From Myxococcales bacterium (GTDB lineage Bacteria > Myxococcota_A > Bradymonadia > UBA7976 > UBA1532): DNA of 64,000 bases. Of this stretch, positions 8,401 to 16,544 are shown piece by piece; position 1 is the stretch's first letter; each line of letters opens with the position of its first letter. Made by a program: the position numbers and the translations under genes. The stretch is from contig JACKDN010000026.1 of assembly GCA_020633465.1 (NCBI GenBank), positions 1 to 64,000 of the forward strand. Reading direction: 5' to 3'. The notes below the pieces were generated by a model. It saw only the letters and a list, made by a program, of their open reading frames with translations, was not told the DNA's origin and did not search any database.

Positions 8401-9590
8401 GTGATCTCGTCGACCAGCGCGTCGGCCTGCTCGGCGTCCAGGGCATAGCCGGGGGCGGCCTCGACCTGCACCACCATCGCCAGCAGGGTCACCGGGCGGC
8501 GCTCGCCCGGGCGCAGGGTGTCCTCGGTCCGGCGGCGGGTGGCGTGGGGCAAGAGCCCGGCGAGGCGGGCGGACAGGCGGGCGGCGGCGTCGCGGGCGAC
8601 CGGGCGGACCGGCGTGGTGGGGCGGCCGGGCTCGCGGAAGGTGACGTCCGAGGGGGGCGAGTAGAGGGTGTCCTCGAGGCCCGAGGGCTCGGCGGGCAGC
8701 GGGGCGCCCGAGGCGACGGTGCGGCGGGCGTAGAGGGCGCCGCGGGCCTCGGCGAAGGGCTCGAGGGCGCGGGCGAAGCCGAGGGCGTCGGGGAAGCGCG
8801 CCTCCGGCTCGGGATCGAGCGCGCGGGCGAGCACGTCGGCCAGCTCGACGGGCACCTCGGGGACGAGATCGGTCAGGGGCCGGGGCGGGGTGCGGTTGTC
8901 GAGGGCGGCCAGGTAGGCCAGGGGGCCCACGGCGCCCCACGGGCGGCGGCCCGCGCCCGCGATGGCCTCGTACAGCACGACGCCGGCCGAGAAGACGTCG
9001 GTCCAGGCGCCCACGCGCAGGGTGGTGTCCGACTGCTCGAGGGCCATGTAGAGCGGGGTGCCCATCACCTCGCCGGGGCGCGTGGCGGCGTCGGTCTCGA
9101 AGTGGGCGACGCCGAAGTCGAGCAGCTTGGGCACCTCGCCCAACAGCTCGCTCTTGGCCAGGAAGATGTTCTGGGGCTTGAGGTCGCGGTGGATGATGCC
9201 CAGGCGGTGCACGCGATCGAGCACCTCGAGCACCTCGAGCATCACCCGGGCGGCGTAGCGCGGCTCGAGCGGCCCCTGCGCCAGGCGCTGCGCGAGATCC
9301 TCGCCCTCGAGCAGCTCCATCACCATGTAGGGCGTGTCGTCGGGCAGCCGGGCCTGATCGAAGATCTGCGGCAGGCGCTCGTCGCGGATGCGGCTGGTGG
9401 CCAGCGCCTCCTTGAAGAAGCGGTCGACCACGCGGGCGTCGTGGGCGAGCTCGGGCCGGATGGTCTTGATGGCGACGCGGCTGCCGAGGATCGGGTGCAC
9501 GGCCTCGTACACCATGCCCATGCCGCCGGCGCTCAGCAGGCGGGTGACCGGGTACTTGCCGATCAGGGCGCCGGGGCTCAGCACCTTCAT
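5487..9590 (-). CDS. Ser/Thr kinase - cyclase-like - AAA-type ATPase - TPR fusion (TOMM-type kinase/cyclase family)
   Basis: About 1367 residues. Residues 12-275 are a PknB-type kinase with AGGMGMVYEA, the ATP-binding Lys42, HRDLKPQN (134-141) and DFG; the usual APE is ALE. Residues about 370-560 resemble a class III cyclase but lack an obvious full set of metal Asp residues, so it may be non-catalytic. A Walker A (GPPGAGKS, about 590) starts a large STAND/AAA-like ATPase, followed from about residue 980 by TPR-like helices. This architecture matches the family named TOMM system kinase/cyclase fusion, often found by modified-peptide clusters. Start placed at MKVLSPGALIGKY because the sequence upstream is not kinase-like. 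Confidence 0.85.
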   Translation of the reverse strand: MKVLSPGALIGKYPVTRLLSAGGMGMVYEAVHPILGSRVAIKTIRPELAHDARVVDRFFKEALATSRIRDERLPQIFDQARLPDDTPYMVMELLEGEDLAQRLAQGPLEPRYAARVMLEVLEVLDRVHRLGIIHRDLKPQNIFLAKSELLGEVPKLLDFGVAHFETDAATRPGEVMGTPLYMALEQSDTTLRVGAWTDVFSAGVVLYEAIAGAGRRPWGAVGPLAYLAALDNRTPPRPLTDLVPEVPVELADVLARALDPEPEARFPDALGFARALEPFAEARGALYARRTVASGAPLPAEPSGLEDTLYSPPSDVTFREPGRPTTPVRPVARDAAARLSARLAGLLPHATRRRTEDTLRPGERRPVTLLAMVVQVEAAPGYALDAEQADALVDEITPAFRASLERAGGRVHSTVGRGVLATFGHDAAAEDDTDRALGAGLSILAQRATIDAEMRPFGCGVTVRGGVHQALTRVADEGGDADLLRGDAAEVVVALQQAAAPNTILVSAPARAAGGDRFQWRSVGSLKVKGRAEAVEASELGRDHDVPSRRWSQPGAARPFVGRADELARLEALYQRVAAGDVQVRVVELFGPPGAGKSRLAHALADRLAARARAVTLVAQPLTLQPYGLWVSVLRQLLFGGDERRPATYEPGARLAHLAAHLGGEDREALLALTDVARVLLGVGRDDPGDDPEGMAGRILQLISLSLRAAARQTEETTGRPMAVVLDDLHRADAASMQLLPQVVPRLSVGAAPLLVAVTRTGDASDPEDPTVHRVAVGPLPPADADALLDALADGRPMSASARALVHERAAGNPLFAEELVRALAARQMLNADAGALRHFALPDSLYGLLLQRVSRLPRPQRQALQRLAVVGPTVEAWLWRGVAERLGDDGPADDSALFALARQDFIARETLADGVRYRFRQHLLRDAVYGSVLPDNRRVLHRLAAETLEAEQGADPRSGPRLLYHWERAEVPERTRHHALVVGRHRLRLGAYEEAVHALTLAVSLGAADGPDALAAAAVRGTLAHALFYLGRFDAAEDHGRAAIERLAPVVADAGAPAAAVRQAAEVRVVLAQVAHYRSDWEQAQEELEWAEHLFERAAEPVKAAAARSALGFVLRSLGRTAEGLELARDAWTVLSAGDDGAALVRAGHDLGNLLRDLGHHEEALEVFDRAIEIGDALVRAGQLSRARWAGAARSGRALVYLSLGRLDEAVADQRQVYDDTVQAGNLVGQTVSGFHLADALAHRGDLDAARLMGERVLETAGRVGMPDRALKARLLLARVAHARGRPDVEREHLEAAEFLARRTQGGDAAWLDVVERLLPHLMRAGRDDEASSLLREARERAGRAQQPAYLRRVEAIARAARDVRG

Positions 9591-9706
9591 GGGGACGACC
9601 CTGGGGACGGGGGCTGCGCGACGTGGACGGTGATCGACATCGTCGACCGGGGTACCTTGCAGACGAGTCCTGTGCACGGACGCTAACAGATTCGGGCCGG
9701 AGCCGC
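9591..9706. promoter_or_regulatory. Divergent intergenic region
   Basis: 116 bp between the starts of the minus-strand kinase/cyclase fusion and the plus-strand SIS gene must hold promoters for both. It includes TTGCAG at about 9656 and CTAACA at about 9682, which could be a weak sigma70-type promoter for the SIS gene. No clear operator was found. Confidence 0.3.
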
Positions 9707-10660
9707 ATGACCCCCAACGTCACGCCCGACACCATGGCCGCCGTCGTCCAGCGCTGCGAGGCCCAGCTCGTGGGCTGGCGCGTCACCCGGATGCGCGAGG
9801 CGCTGGCCGGGGCGCCCCTCTGCGTCGTGGCGGCGGGCGCCACGCACGGCGCGGCGCAGCTGTGGGCGCGGCTGCACGAGGAGACCGGCCACCCGGCCTG
9901 GGCCGCCACGCCCTACGACTTCGTCGCGCGGCCCCTGCCGGCGCGGACGCGCGTGCTCGTGCTGTCGACCTCGGGGCGCCACCACGACGTGCTGCGCGCG
10001 GCCCGCCACGCGGTGCAGCGGGCGCCCACCGTGCACGCGGTGGTCTGCCAGCCGGGGACGCCGCTGGCCGACGTGCTGCGCGACGCGGGCGACCAGAACG
10101 GCGTGCTGACGCTGCGCGCGGCCGAGCCGGCGGACGCGGGGCTGGTGCCGGTGTACGGGCTGCTGCCGATGCTGACCCTGGCGGCGCGCGTGCGCGGCGT
10201 AGGGGGCCTCTTGGCCCCGGTGTTCGAGCGCGCGGAGGGGGCCCCGGTGCCGGCCGAGCGCCCGCGCGACGTCGTGGTGCTGGGGGCGGGCCTCGCGGCG
10301 CCGGCGGCCAGCGATCTGGCGGTGAAGGTGCGCGAGAGCGGGCTGTGCCCGGCGGTGGCGCTCGATCCGCGCGACTTCGCGCACGGGGCGTTCATGGCCT
10401 ATCTGCCGGGCCACACGCTCGTCGTGGCGCTGGGCCTGCCGGGCCAGCGGGCCTACCTCGACCGCTTCCTGGCCGACCTGCCCGCGCCGGCCGTCCGCCT
10501 GCAGGCCACGCGCGGCGGCGTCGAGGGGGCGCTCGAGCTGTTCGCGCGGGGCGCGCTGACGCTGGCGGCGCTGGCGGGCGCGCACGGCACCTGGCCGGGG
10601 CGCGCCGACGTGCCGGGCTGGGCCGGGCGCCTCTACCACCACGCCGTCGACGACGGCTGA
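9707..10660 (+). CDS. SIS (sugar isomerase) domain protein
   Basis: 317 residues with two alpha/beta halves typical of paired SIS domains: AAGATHGAAQLWARL near residue 45 and VLVLSTSGRHHDVL (the SxSG phosphosugar loop) near residue 82; the second half carries VVVLGAGLAAPAASDLA. SIS proteins bind or isomerise phosphosugars, as in the GlmS isomerase domain. The catalytic pattern is not specific enough to assign a sugar. Start is the ATG 19 bp after the possible promoter. A Ser/Thr kinase gene follows after 39 bp in the same direction, so co-transcription is likely. Confidence 0.6.
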   Translation: MTPNVTPDTMAAVVQRCEAQLVGWRVTRMREALAGAPLCVVAAGATHGAAQLWARLHEETGHPAWAATPYDFVARPLPARTRVLVLSTSGRHHDVLRAARHAVQRAPTVHAVVCQPGTPLADVLRDAGDQNGVLTLRAAEPADAGLVPVYGLLPMLTLAARVRGVGGLLAPVFERAEGAPVPAERPRDVVVLGAGLAAPAASDLAVKVRESGLCPAVALDPRDFAHGAFMAYLPGHTLVVALGLPGQRAYLDRFLADLPAPAVRLQATRGGVEGALELFARGALTLAALAGAHGTWPGRADVPGWAGRLYHHAVDDG

Positions 10661-10699
10661 CCCACGCGCGCGTGGACGGAATGTGCTAAACGGAGCGGC

Positions 10700-12346
10700 G
10701 TGAGCGCCACCTACAAGGTCAACGTGCCGGCCGAGCTGCTGCGGCTCGGCTACACCCTGCTGCGCCGGCTGGGCGAGGGCTCGACCGCCGAGGTGTTCGA
10801 GGCGCGCCACAACGCGACCGGGCGGCGGCTGGCGGTGAAGGTCAGCCGGGCCGACGTGCCCGAGGCGCCGCTGATCGTCGCGCGGATGCAGACCGAGTGG
10901 AACGTCGGCCGCGGGCTGAAGCACCCGCACCTGGTGCAGACGCTCGACGGCGGCACCTTCAGCGACGGCCGCGCGTGGCTGGCGATGGAGCTGCTGGTCG
11001 GGCACGACCTGCTGCAGGAGCTCGAGGCGCACGGCCCGCTGGCGCCGGCGCGCGCGGTGCACATCACGCGGCAGGTGTGCGAGGCGCTGCAGGTGCTGCA
11101 CCGGCGCGGCGCGGTGCACCGCGACATCAAGCCCGAGAACGTGTTCCTGAGCGCCGACGGGGCGATGGCCGATCACGTGAAGGTGATCGACCTGGGCATC
11201 CTGGCGCTGCCCGAGGACGACCCCGAGCGGGCGCACGAGCCCACCGGCCACTTCATCCTGGGCACGCCGCTGTACCTGGCGCCGGAGCAGGCGCGGGGGC
11301 ACGCGCCGGATCCGCGCACCGACCTCTACGCCGTGGGCGGCGTGCTGTACCACATGCTGGCCGGGCGGCCGCCCTTCGAGGGCGACGATCCGACCGCCAT
11401 CGTGGCGCACCACGTCAACGATCCGGTCGACCGGCTGGACGGCCTGGTGTCCGATCTGCCGCCCAGCCTCGTGGCGCTGGTGCACCAGTGCCTGGAGAAG
11501 CAGCGCGAGGATCGGCCGAGCAGCGCGGCCGAGGTGGTGTCGGCGCTGGACCGGGTGAGCGACGACCTCGCCGGGGGCTTCCAGGAGGACGCGTCGCTGC
11601 GCGGGGCGCCGCTGCCGCCCATCCCGCCGCCGGGGCACCAGGGCGAGTGGCTGCGGCTGGCCGAGAACCTCGAGCACCTGGTCGGGCTGTTCTGGGGCAA
11701 GCAGCCGCCGGGGGATCTGGGCCGGGGGCTGACGGCGGTGAAGCGGGCGCGCAGCCTGCTCGAGCGGTCGCAGGCCGAGGCCGAGAAGCGGCGCGAGGCG
11801 GCCGATCTGGCGGCGCGCCACCGCATCGAGCATCGCGAGCGGCTGCAGCGGAAGCAGCGGCGCATCAGCAGCGCGCTGGCGCGCATGCAGGCGCGGCTGC
11901 GGGACGCCGGCGGGGCGGTCGAGGCGGCGGCGGACGCGGTGGCGGCGCACGACGAGCGCTACTTCGCGCGGCTGGCGGCGCTGCGCGAGCAGGTGGGCGA
12001 GACGGTGCAGACCACCGAGCTCGACGCGGTGCTGGCGGTGCAGACCGAGGTCGACGGGCTCTTGCGCGAGCGGACGGCGCTGACGAAGACGCTGAAAGAG
12101 GCGCGCGACGCCGAGCGGGGCGCCGCCGAGGCGGTGGCCGAGCTGAAGGGCGAGGAGTTCGAGCTGCAGCGGGCGTTCGCCGATCAGGAGCTCGAGCAGG
12201 AGGAGGACGGCTTCCGCAACGAGCAGGTCGCCGCCGCCGCCGCCGACATGCAGACCAACGCCGCGCGGGGCTTCGAGCGCGCGGCCCTGCGGCTGCTGGC
12301 GCTGTACTGCGGCGCCGTGGCGGGCGGGGCGCGGCGCGGCGGCTGA
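10700..12346 (+). CDS. Cytoplasmic Ser/Thr protein kinase with C-terminal coiled coil
   Basis: 548 residues from a GTG start. The kinase domain (about 17-285) has LGEGSTAEVFEA, the VAIK-like Lys in LAVKVS, HRDIKPEN, and IDLG in place of DFG, then GTPLYLAPEQ. The remainder after about residue 320 is charged and helical with heptads (LERSQAEAEKRREAADLAAR and onward to about 520), predicted to be a long coiled coil. There is no transmembrane segment, unlike many PknB-type kinases, so it probably acts on soluble or filament-like partners. Linked to the SIS gene upstream. Confidence 0.85.
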   Translation: MSATYKVNVPAELLRLGYTLLRRLGEGSTAEVFEARHNATGRRLAVKVSRADVPEAPLIVARMQTEWNVGRGLKHPHLVQTLDGGTFSDGRAWLAMELLVGHDLLQELEAHGPLAPARAVHITRQVCEALQVLHRRGAVHRDIKPENVFLSADGAMADHVKVIDLGILALPEDDPERAHEPTGHFILGTPLYLAPEQARGHAPDPRTDLYAVGGVLYHMLAGRPPFEGDDPTAIVAHHVNDPVDRLDGLVSDLPPSLVALVHQCLEKQREDRPSSAAEVVSALDRVSDDLAGGFQEDASLRGAPLPPIPPPGHQGEWLRLAENLEHLVGLFWGKQPPGDLGRGLTAVKRARSLLERSQAEAEKRREAADLAARHRIEHRERLQRKQRRISSALARMQARLRDAGGAVEAAADAVAAHDERYFARLAALREQVGETVQTTELDAVLAVQTEVDGLLRERTALTKTLKEARDAERGAAEAVAELKGEEFELQRAFADQELEQEEDGFRNEQVAAAAADMQTNAARGFERAALRLLALYCGAVAGGARRGG

Positions 12347-12368
12347 TTCATCAAGGTCCGAGACGGGA

Positions 12369-13439
12369 GTGAGCGTGAGCGGGACGCAGAAGATCGCGGT
12401 GATTCCGGGCGACGGCATCGGCCCGGAGGTGGCGACCGCCGCCGTCGAGGTGCTGGACGCGGTCGCCGAGAAGCACGGGCTGGACCTGGACTTCGTGTGG
12501 TTCGACCTGGGCGCCGAGAAGTACCTGGCCGAGGGCGTGACGATGCCGCAGGCCACGTTCGAGGATCTGCGCGACCACTACGACGCGATCTTCTTAGGCG
12601 CGCTGGGCGATCCGCGGGTGCCGGACATGGCGCACGCGAAGGACATCCTGCTGGGGCTGCGGTTTCGGCTCGACCTGTACATCAACGAGCGCCCGGTGCA
12701 GCTGCTGCACCCCGAGCTGACGCCGTTGAAGGGGAAGGGGCCCGCGGATCTCGACTTCGTGATCCTGCGCGAGAACACCGAGGGGCTGTACGTCGGCGTC
12801 GGCGGCAACTTCAAGAAGGGCACGCCCGACGAGATCGCCGTCAACGAGATGATCAACACGCGCAAGGGCACCGAGCGCATCATCCGGGCGGCCTTCGAGT
12901 ACGCGACGCGGCACGGCAAGCGGCGCGTGTGCATGAGCGACAAGGCCAACGTGCTGACCTACGCGCACGGGCTGTGGCAGCGGGTGTTCAAGGAGGTCGC
13001 GGGCGAGTACCCGGACATCGAGAGCCGGCACCTGTTCGCCGACGTGGCGGCGATGGAGCTGGTGCGGGCGCCCGAGGACTTCGACGTGATCGTGACGAGC
13101 AACATGTTCGGCGATCTGCTGAGCGACCTGGCGGCGCAGCTCGTCGGCGGCATCGGGCTGGCGTCGAGCGGCAACATCCACCCCGGACGGGTGAGCCTGT
13201 TCGAGCCGGTGCACGGCAGCGCGCCGCCGCTGGCCGGCAAGGACGTGGCGAACCCGCTGGCGATGGTGCTCACCGGCGCGCAGATGCTGCGGACGCTGGG
13301 CCACCCCGAGGCCGCGGCCGACCTCGACCGCGCCGTGCGCGGCGCCCTGGCCGACAAGCAGGTGACGCGCGACCTGGGCGGAAGCCTGGGCACGAAGGCC
13401 ACCGGCGCCGCGCTCGCCGAGCGGGTGGCGAAGGGCTGA
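12369..13439 (+). CDS. leuB: 3-isopropylmalate dehydrogenase-like (LeuB family)
   Basis: 356 residues, normal length for the isocitrate/isopropylmalate dehydrogenase family. Seen motifs: VIPGDGIGPEV at the N terminus, RENTEGLYVGVGG (substrate/NAD contact), SDKANVL (catalytic Lys), NMFGDLLSDLAAQLVGGIGL (metal-binding Asp residues) and FEPVHGSAP. The stretch DAIFLGALGDPRVP and the later GLASSGNIHPGR resemble actinobacterial-type LeuB, which oxidises 3-isopropylmalate in leucine synthesis. Tartrate or other beta-hydroxyacid dehydrogenases of the same family are an alternative because no other leu gene adjoins. GTG start; a second GTG six bases later is also possible. Confidence 0.75.
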   Translation: MSVSGTQKIAVIPGDGIGPEVATAAVEVLDAVAEKHGLDLDFVWFDLGAEKYLAEGVTMPQATFEDLRDHYDAIFLGALGDPRVPDMAHAKDILLGLRFRLDLYINERPVQLLHPELTPLKGKGPADLDFVILRENTEGLYVGVGGNFKKGTPDEIAVNEMINTRKGTERIIRAAFEYATRHGKRRVCMSDKANVLTYAHGLWQRVFKEVAGEYPDIESRHLFADVAAMELVRAPEDFDVIVTSNMFGDLLSDLAAQLVGGIGLASSGNIHPGRVSLFEPVHGSAPPLAGKDVANPLAMVLTGAQMLRTLGHPEAAADLDRAVRGALADKQVTRDLGGSLGTKATGAALAERVAKG

Positions 13440-13728
13440 GCCCCGCCCCGGACCCGGAGCTGGTGCGGACTCGTCGCCGGACCGCACGTCCCGCCAGGAG
13501 GGCCGGGCTTTCAGCTCTCGGCTTTCGGCTCTGCCGCGACGGGCCGCACCGTTTGCCCGGTTGGCCCGCGCCTCGATCTCGGCTGGCGACTCCGTACTCG
13601 GCGCGGCGCACGGGGCCCGGCTGACCGCTGACCGCTGACCGCTGACAGCCGGTCGGAGCGACCACCAACGCCTCGTGAGCAGACCGGCGCCCTTCCCCGG
13701 GGACGCCCCGTGTGGCATCACCACTCCC
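13440..13728. repeat. Intergenic region with short tandem repeat
   Basis: 289 bp with no convincing gene. At about 13620-13648 the heptamer GCTGACC (CTGACCG) is repeated three and a half times, and 13508-13537 holds two near copies of TCTCGGCTTTC. No terminator or promoter is clear. Slightly lower GC than the genes on both sides. Confidence 0.5.
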
Positions 13729-15522
13729 ATGACCGCCTTCGACACGTTGCGGCGGCACGCGCGGACCGCGCGGGCGTTGATCGGGCTGACGCCGGCGGTG
13801 CCCTCGGCGCTGGCCTTCGGGGTGGACGGGCTGGTGCGGCGGCGAGCGCGCCGGGCGCCGGACGCGCCCTGCCTGCGGACGCCCGAACGCACGCTGAGCA
13901 ACGGGCGCGTGGACGCGGCGGCGGATCACCGCGCTGCGTTCTGGCGGGCGCGGGGCGTCGGGCCGGGCGACACCGTCGCGCTGCTGATGGACAACCGGAT
14001 CGAGGGGCTGCTGCACCAGCTCGCGCTGTCGCGGCTGGGGGCGGCGGCCGCGCTGGTGAACACACACCTGCGCGGGGCGGGGTTGGCGCACGTGCTGGCG
14101 GCGGCGCGGGCGCAGGCGGTCGTGGTGGACGCTGCGCACGTCGAGGCGTTGAGCACTTTGGACGCGCCGCGCGCGGCTTACGCGCCGCGGGGTGTCTGGC
14201 TGGACGGTGACGCCGCCGCCGCGCCGGCCGGGCACGCGCTGCCCGACCTCGCGGCGGCCCTGGCCGAGACGCCCTTCCGACGGTCGCGGCCGCGCCTGCA
14301 CGGGCCGGACAGCGTGTTCTGCTACCTGTTCACCAGCGGCACGACCGGCCTGCCCAAGGCCGCGCCCATCCGCCATCAGCGCCACTTGGCCGTGGGCGCG
14401 GCGCTGCAGTCGCTGGCCTTGTGGTTGGGCCCCGACGACGTCGTCTTCACGCCGCTGCCGCTGTACCACGCGTCGGCGCAGCTGGTGGCCTTGGGCACGG
14501 CGCTCGCGGCCGACGCCTGCTTCGCCTTCGCGCCGCGCTTCAGCGCGTCGCGCTACTGGGACGACGCCGTGGCGGTGGGCGCGACGGTGGGCGTGTACGT
14601 CGGCGAGCTGTGCCGCTACCTGGTCGCCGCGGCGCCGACGGCCGCCGAGGGCGAGCACCGCGTGCACACCTTCGTGGGCAACGGGCTGCGCGCCGACGTG
14701 TGGCCGGTGTTCCAGCGCCGCTTCGGCGTCGAGCGCGTCGTCGAGTTCTACGGCGCCACCGAGGGCAACGCGCTGCTGATCAACCGGGACGGCAAGGTGG
14801 GCAGCTGCGGCCGGCCGCTGTTCGTCGGGCCCTTCGACGGCCTCGAGCTGGTGCGCTACGACGTCGACGCCGACGCGCACCCGCGCGACGGGAAGGGCCA
14901 CCTGATCCGCTGCGCGGACGGCGAGGTGGGCGAGCTGATCTCGCGCATCGGCGCGCTGCCCACCGAGCGCTTCGACGGGTATCTCGACGCCGCCGCCACC
15001 GACCGCAAGGTGCTGCGCGACTGCTTCCGGCGCGGCGACCGCTACTTCCGCACCGGCGACCTGCTGCGCCGCGACGCCGACGGCGACTTCTTCTTCGTCG
15101 ACCGCATCGGCGACACCTTCCGGTGGAAGGGCGAGAACGTCAGCACGCAGGAGGTGGCCGAGGCGCTGGCGGGGGCGGCGGGGCTCGAGAACGTCGTGGT
15201 GTACGGCGTCGAGGTGCCCGGCTGCGAGGGGCGCGCGGGCATGGCGGCGGTGACGTTGAGCGCGGGCGCGCGCTTCGACGGCGAGGCCGTGTACCGGCGG
15301 GCGGTCGAGGCGCTGCCTGGCTACGCGCGTCCGGCCTTCGTGCGGGTGAGCGCGGCGCTGGATCAGACCAGCACGATGAAGTTCAAGAAGACGCGGTTGG
15401 CGCGCGAGGGCTACGCGCCCGGCGCCGACGCGCTCTACGTGCGCGACGACGCGGCCGGGCGGTACGCGCCGCTCGACGACGCGCGCCGCGCCGAGCTCGA
15501 GGCGGGGCGTCTGCGGCTGTGA
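13729..15522 (+). CDS. Long/very-long-chain acyl-CoA synthetase, FATP (FadD6-like) type
   Basis: 597 residues from ATG 13729 (a GTG 54 bases upstream is also in frame). The AMP-binding P-loop FTSGTTGLPKAAP, the FYGATEGN motif and the C-terminal signature RTGDLLRRDADGDFFFVDR followed by GDTFRWKGENVST are those of the fatty acid transport protein / very-long-chain acyl-CoA ligase branch. The catalytic Lys region appears as STMKFKKTRLAREGY. It should activate fatty acids with ATP and CoA at the membrane. The neighbouring SDR starts 39 bp downstream in the same direction; together they suggest lipid turnover. Confidence 0.9.
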   Translation: MTAFDTLRRHARTARALIGLTPAVPSALAFGVDGLVRRRARRAPDAPCLRTPERTLSNGRVDAAADHRAAFWRARGVGPGDTVALLMDNRIEGLLHQLALSRLGAAAALVNTHLRGAGLAHVLAAARAQAVVVDAAHVEALSTLDAPRAAYAPRGVWLDGDAAAAPAGHALPDLAAALAETPFRRSRPRLHGPDSVFCYLFTSGTTGLPKAAPIRHQRHLAVGAALQSLALWLGPDDVVFTPLPLYHASAQLVALGTALAADACFAFAPRFSASRYWDDAVAVGATVGVYVGELCRYLVAAAPTAAEGEHRVHTFVGNGLRADVWPVFQRRFGVERVVEFYGATEGNALLINRDGKVGSCGRPLFVGPFDGLELVRYDVDADAHPRDGKGHLIRCADGEVGELISRIGALPTERFDGYLDAAATDRKVLRDCFRRGDRYFRTGDLLRRDADGDFFFVDRIGDTFRWKGENVSTQEVAEALAGAAGLENVVVYGVEVPGCEGRAGMAAVTLSAGARFDGEAVYRRAVEALPGYARPAFVRVSAALDQTSTMKFKKTRLAREGYAPGADALYVRDDAAGRYAPLDDARRAELEAGRLRL

Positions 15523-15561
15523 GACGACGGCGGCCCGGCCGCCAGCAGGGAGGAGGCCGAG

Positions 15562-16395
15562 ATGGGATTGCCGACACCGACCCGCGGGGTCATCACGGGC
15601 GCGGCCAGCGGGTTGGGGCGCGCCTTCGCGGTCGAGCTGGCGGCGAAGCGCGCGCGGCTGCTGCTGGCCGACGTGGACGAGGTGGGCCTGGCCGAGACGG
15701 CACGGCTGGTGCGCGACAAGGGCGGCGAGGCGCAGGTCGCGCGCTGCGACGTGCGCGACGAGGCGGCGGTGGTGGCGCTGGCCGAGCGCGCCGACGAGAC
15801 GCTGGGTGGCACCGACCTGCTGATCAACAACGCCGGCGTGGCGGTGGGCGGCGACTTCGCCCAGATCCCGATGGACGACTGGCGCTGGGTGATGGACGTG
15901 AACCTGTGGGGGGTGGTGTACGGGTGCCACGTCTTCGTGCCGCGCATGGTGCGGCAGGGCAGGGGGTTCGTGCTGAACGTGGCGTCGGCGGCGGGGCTGC
16001 TGGCGCCGCCGCGCATGGCGCCCTACAACGTGGCGAAGGCGGGGGTGGTGGCGCTGAGCGAGACGCTGCACGCCGAGTTCGCCGACCGCGGGGTGCGCGT
16101 CAGCGTGCTGTGCCCGACGTTCTTCGAGACGGGGCTGCTGCGGACGGCGCGGGTGACCGACCAGAAGATGACCGGCAGCGTCGAACGCCAGATGCGGGCC
16201 AACAAGATACAGGCGCAGGGCGTGGCGCAGGCCGGGCTCGAGGCGGTGGCGCGGGGGCAGCTGTACGCGGTGCCCATGCGCGACGGGCGCATCTTCTGGC
16301 GGCTGAAGCGGGCGCTGCCGGCGATGTTCCCCGCGGTGGCCGCGTGGGGCGTGCGGGCCGCGTCACGGCGACGGCCGTCCGACGCCTCGACCTGA
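15562..16395 (+). CDS. Short-chain dehydrogenase/reductase (SDR)
   Basis: 277 residues with a complete classical SDR set: cofactor loop TGAASGLG, NNAG, active-site Ser in LNVASAAG and YNVAK (Tyr, Lys). The Asp at the end of the second strand (LLLADVDE) favours NAD over NADP. A strong ribosome binding site (GGGAGGAGG) lies before the ATG. Relatives act on alcohols, fatty acyl or sterol-like substrates; the C-terminal 60 residues with many basic and aromatic residues resemble membrane-associated family members. Probably co-transcribed with the acyl-CoA synthetase. Confidence 0.85.
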   Translation: MGLPTPTRGVITGAASGLGRAFAVELAAKRARLLLADVDEVGLAETARLVRDKGGEAQVARCDVRDEAAVVALAERADETLGGTDLLINNAGVAVGGDFAQIPMDDWRWVMDVNLWGVVYGCHVFVPRMVRQGRGFVLNVASAAGLLAPPRMAPYNVAKAGVVALSETLHAEFADRGVRVSVLCPTFFETGLLRTARVTDQKMTGSVERQMRANKIQAQGVAQAGLEAVARGQLYAVPMRDGRIFWRLKRALPAMFPAVAAWGVRAASRRRPSDAST

Positions 16396-16544
16396 GGTGA
16401 GGCGGAGGCGCTGGACGCGCCGCTCTGGGGCGCGCAGGCCGCACGGCGGCGGCGCGCCGCGGGGTCGAGCGACCCCGGCGTCACGGTTCGCTGGGGCGCG
16501 GCGGCGGATCGATTCTTGCGGCGGTCGGGTCGGCGGAGGTGGCG

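Noticed and set aside
5487..9677. Long plus-strand reading frames opposite the kinase/cyclase gene
   Set aside because: They are Arg/Gly/Ala-rich, carry no motifs and arise from GC-rich codon third positions on the other strand.
12369..13439. Tartrate dehydrogenase
   Set aside because: Motif details fit LeuB better, though the family overlap leaves some doubt; kept as LeuB-like.
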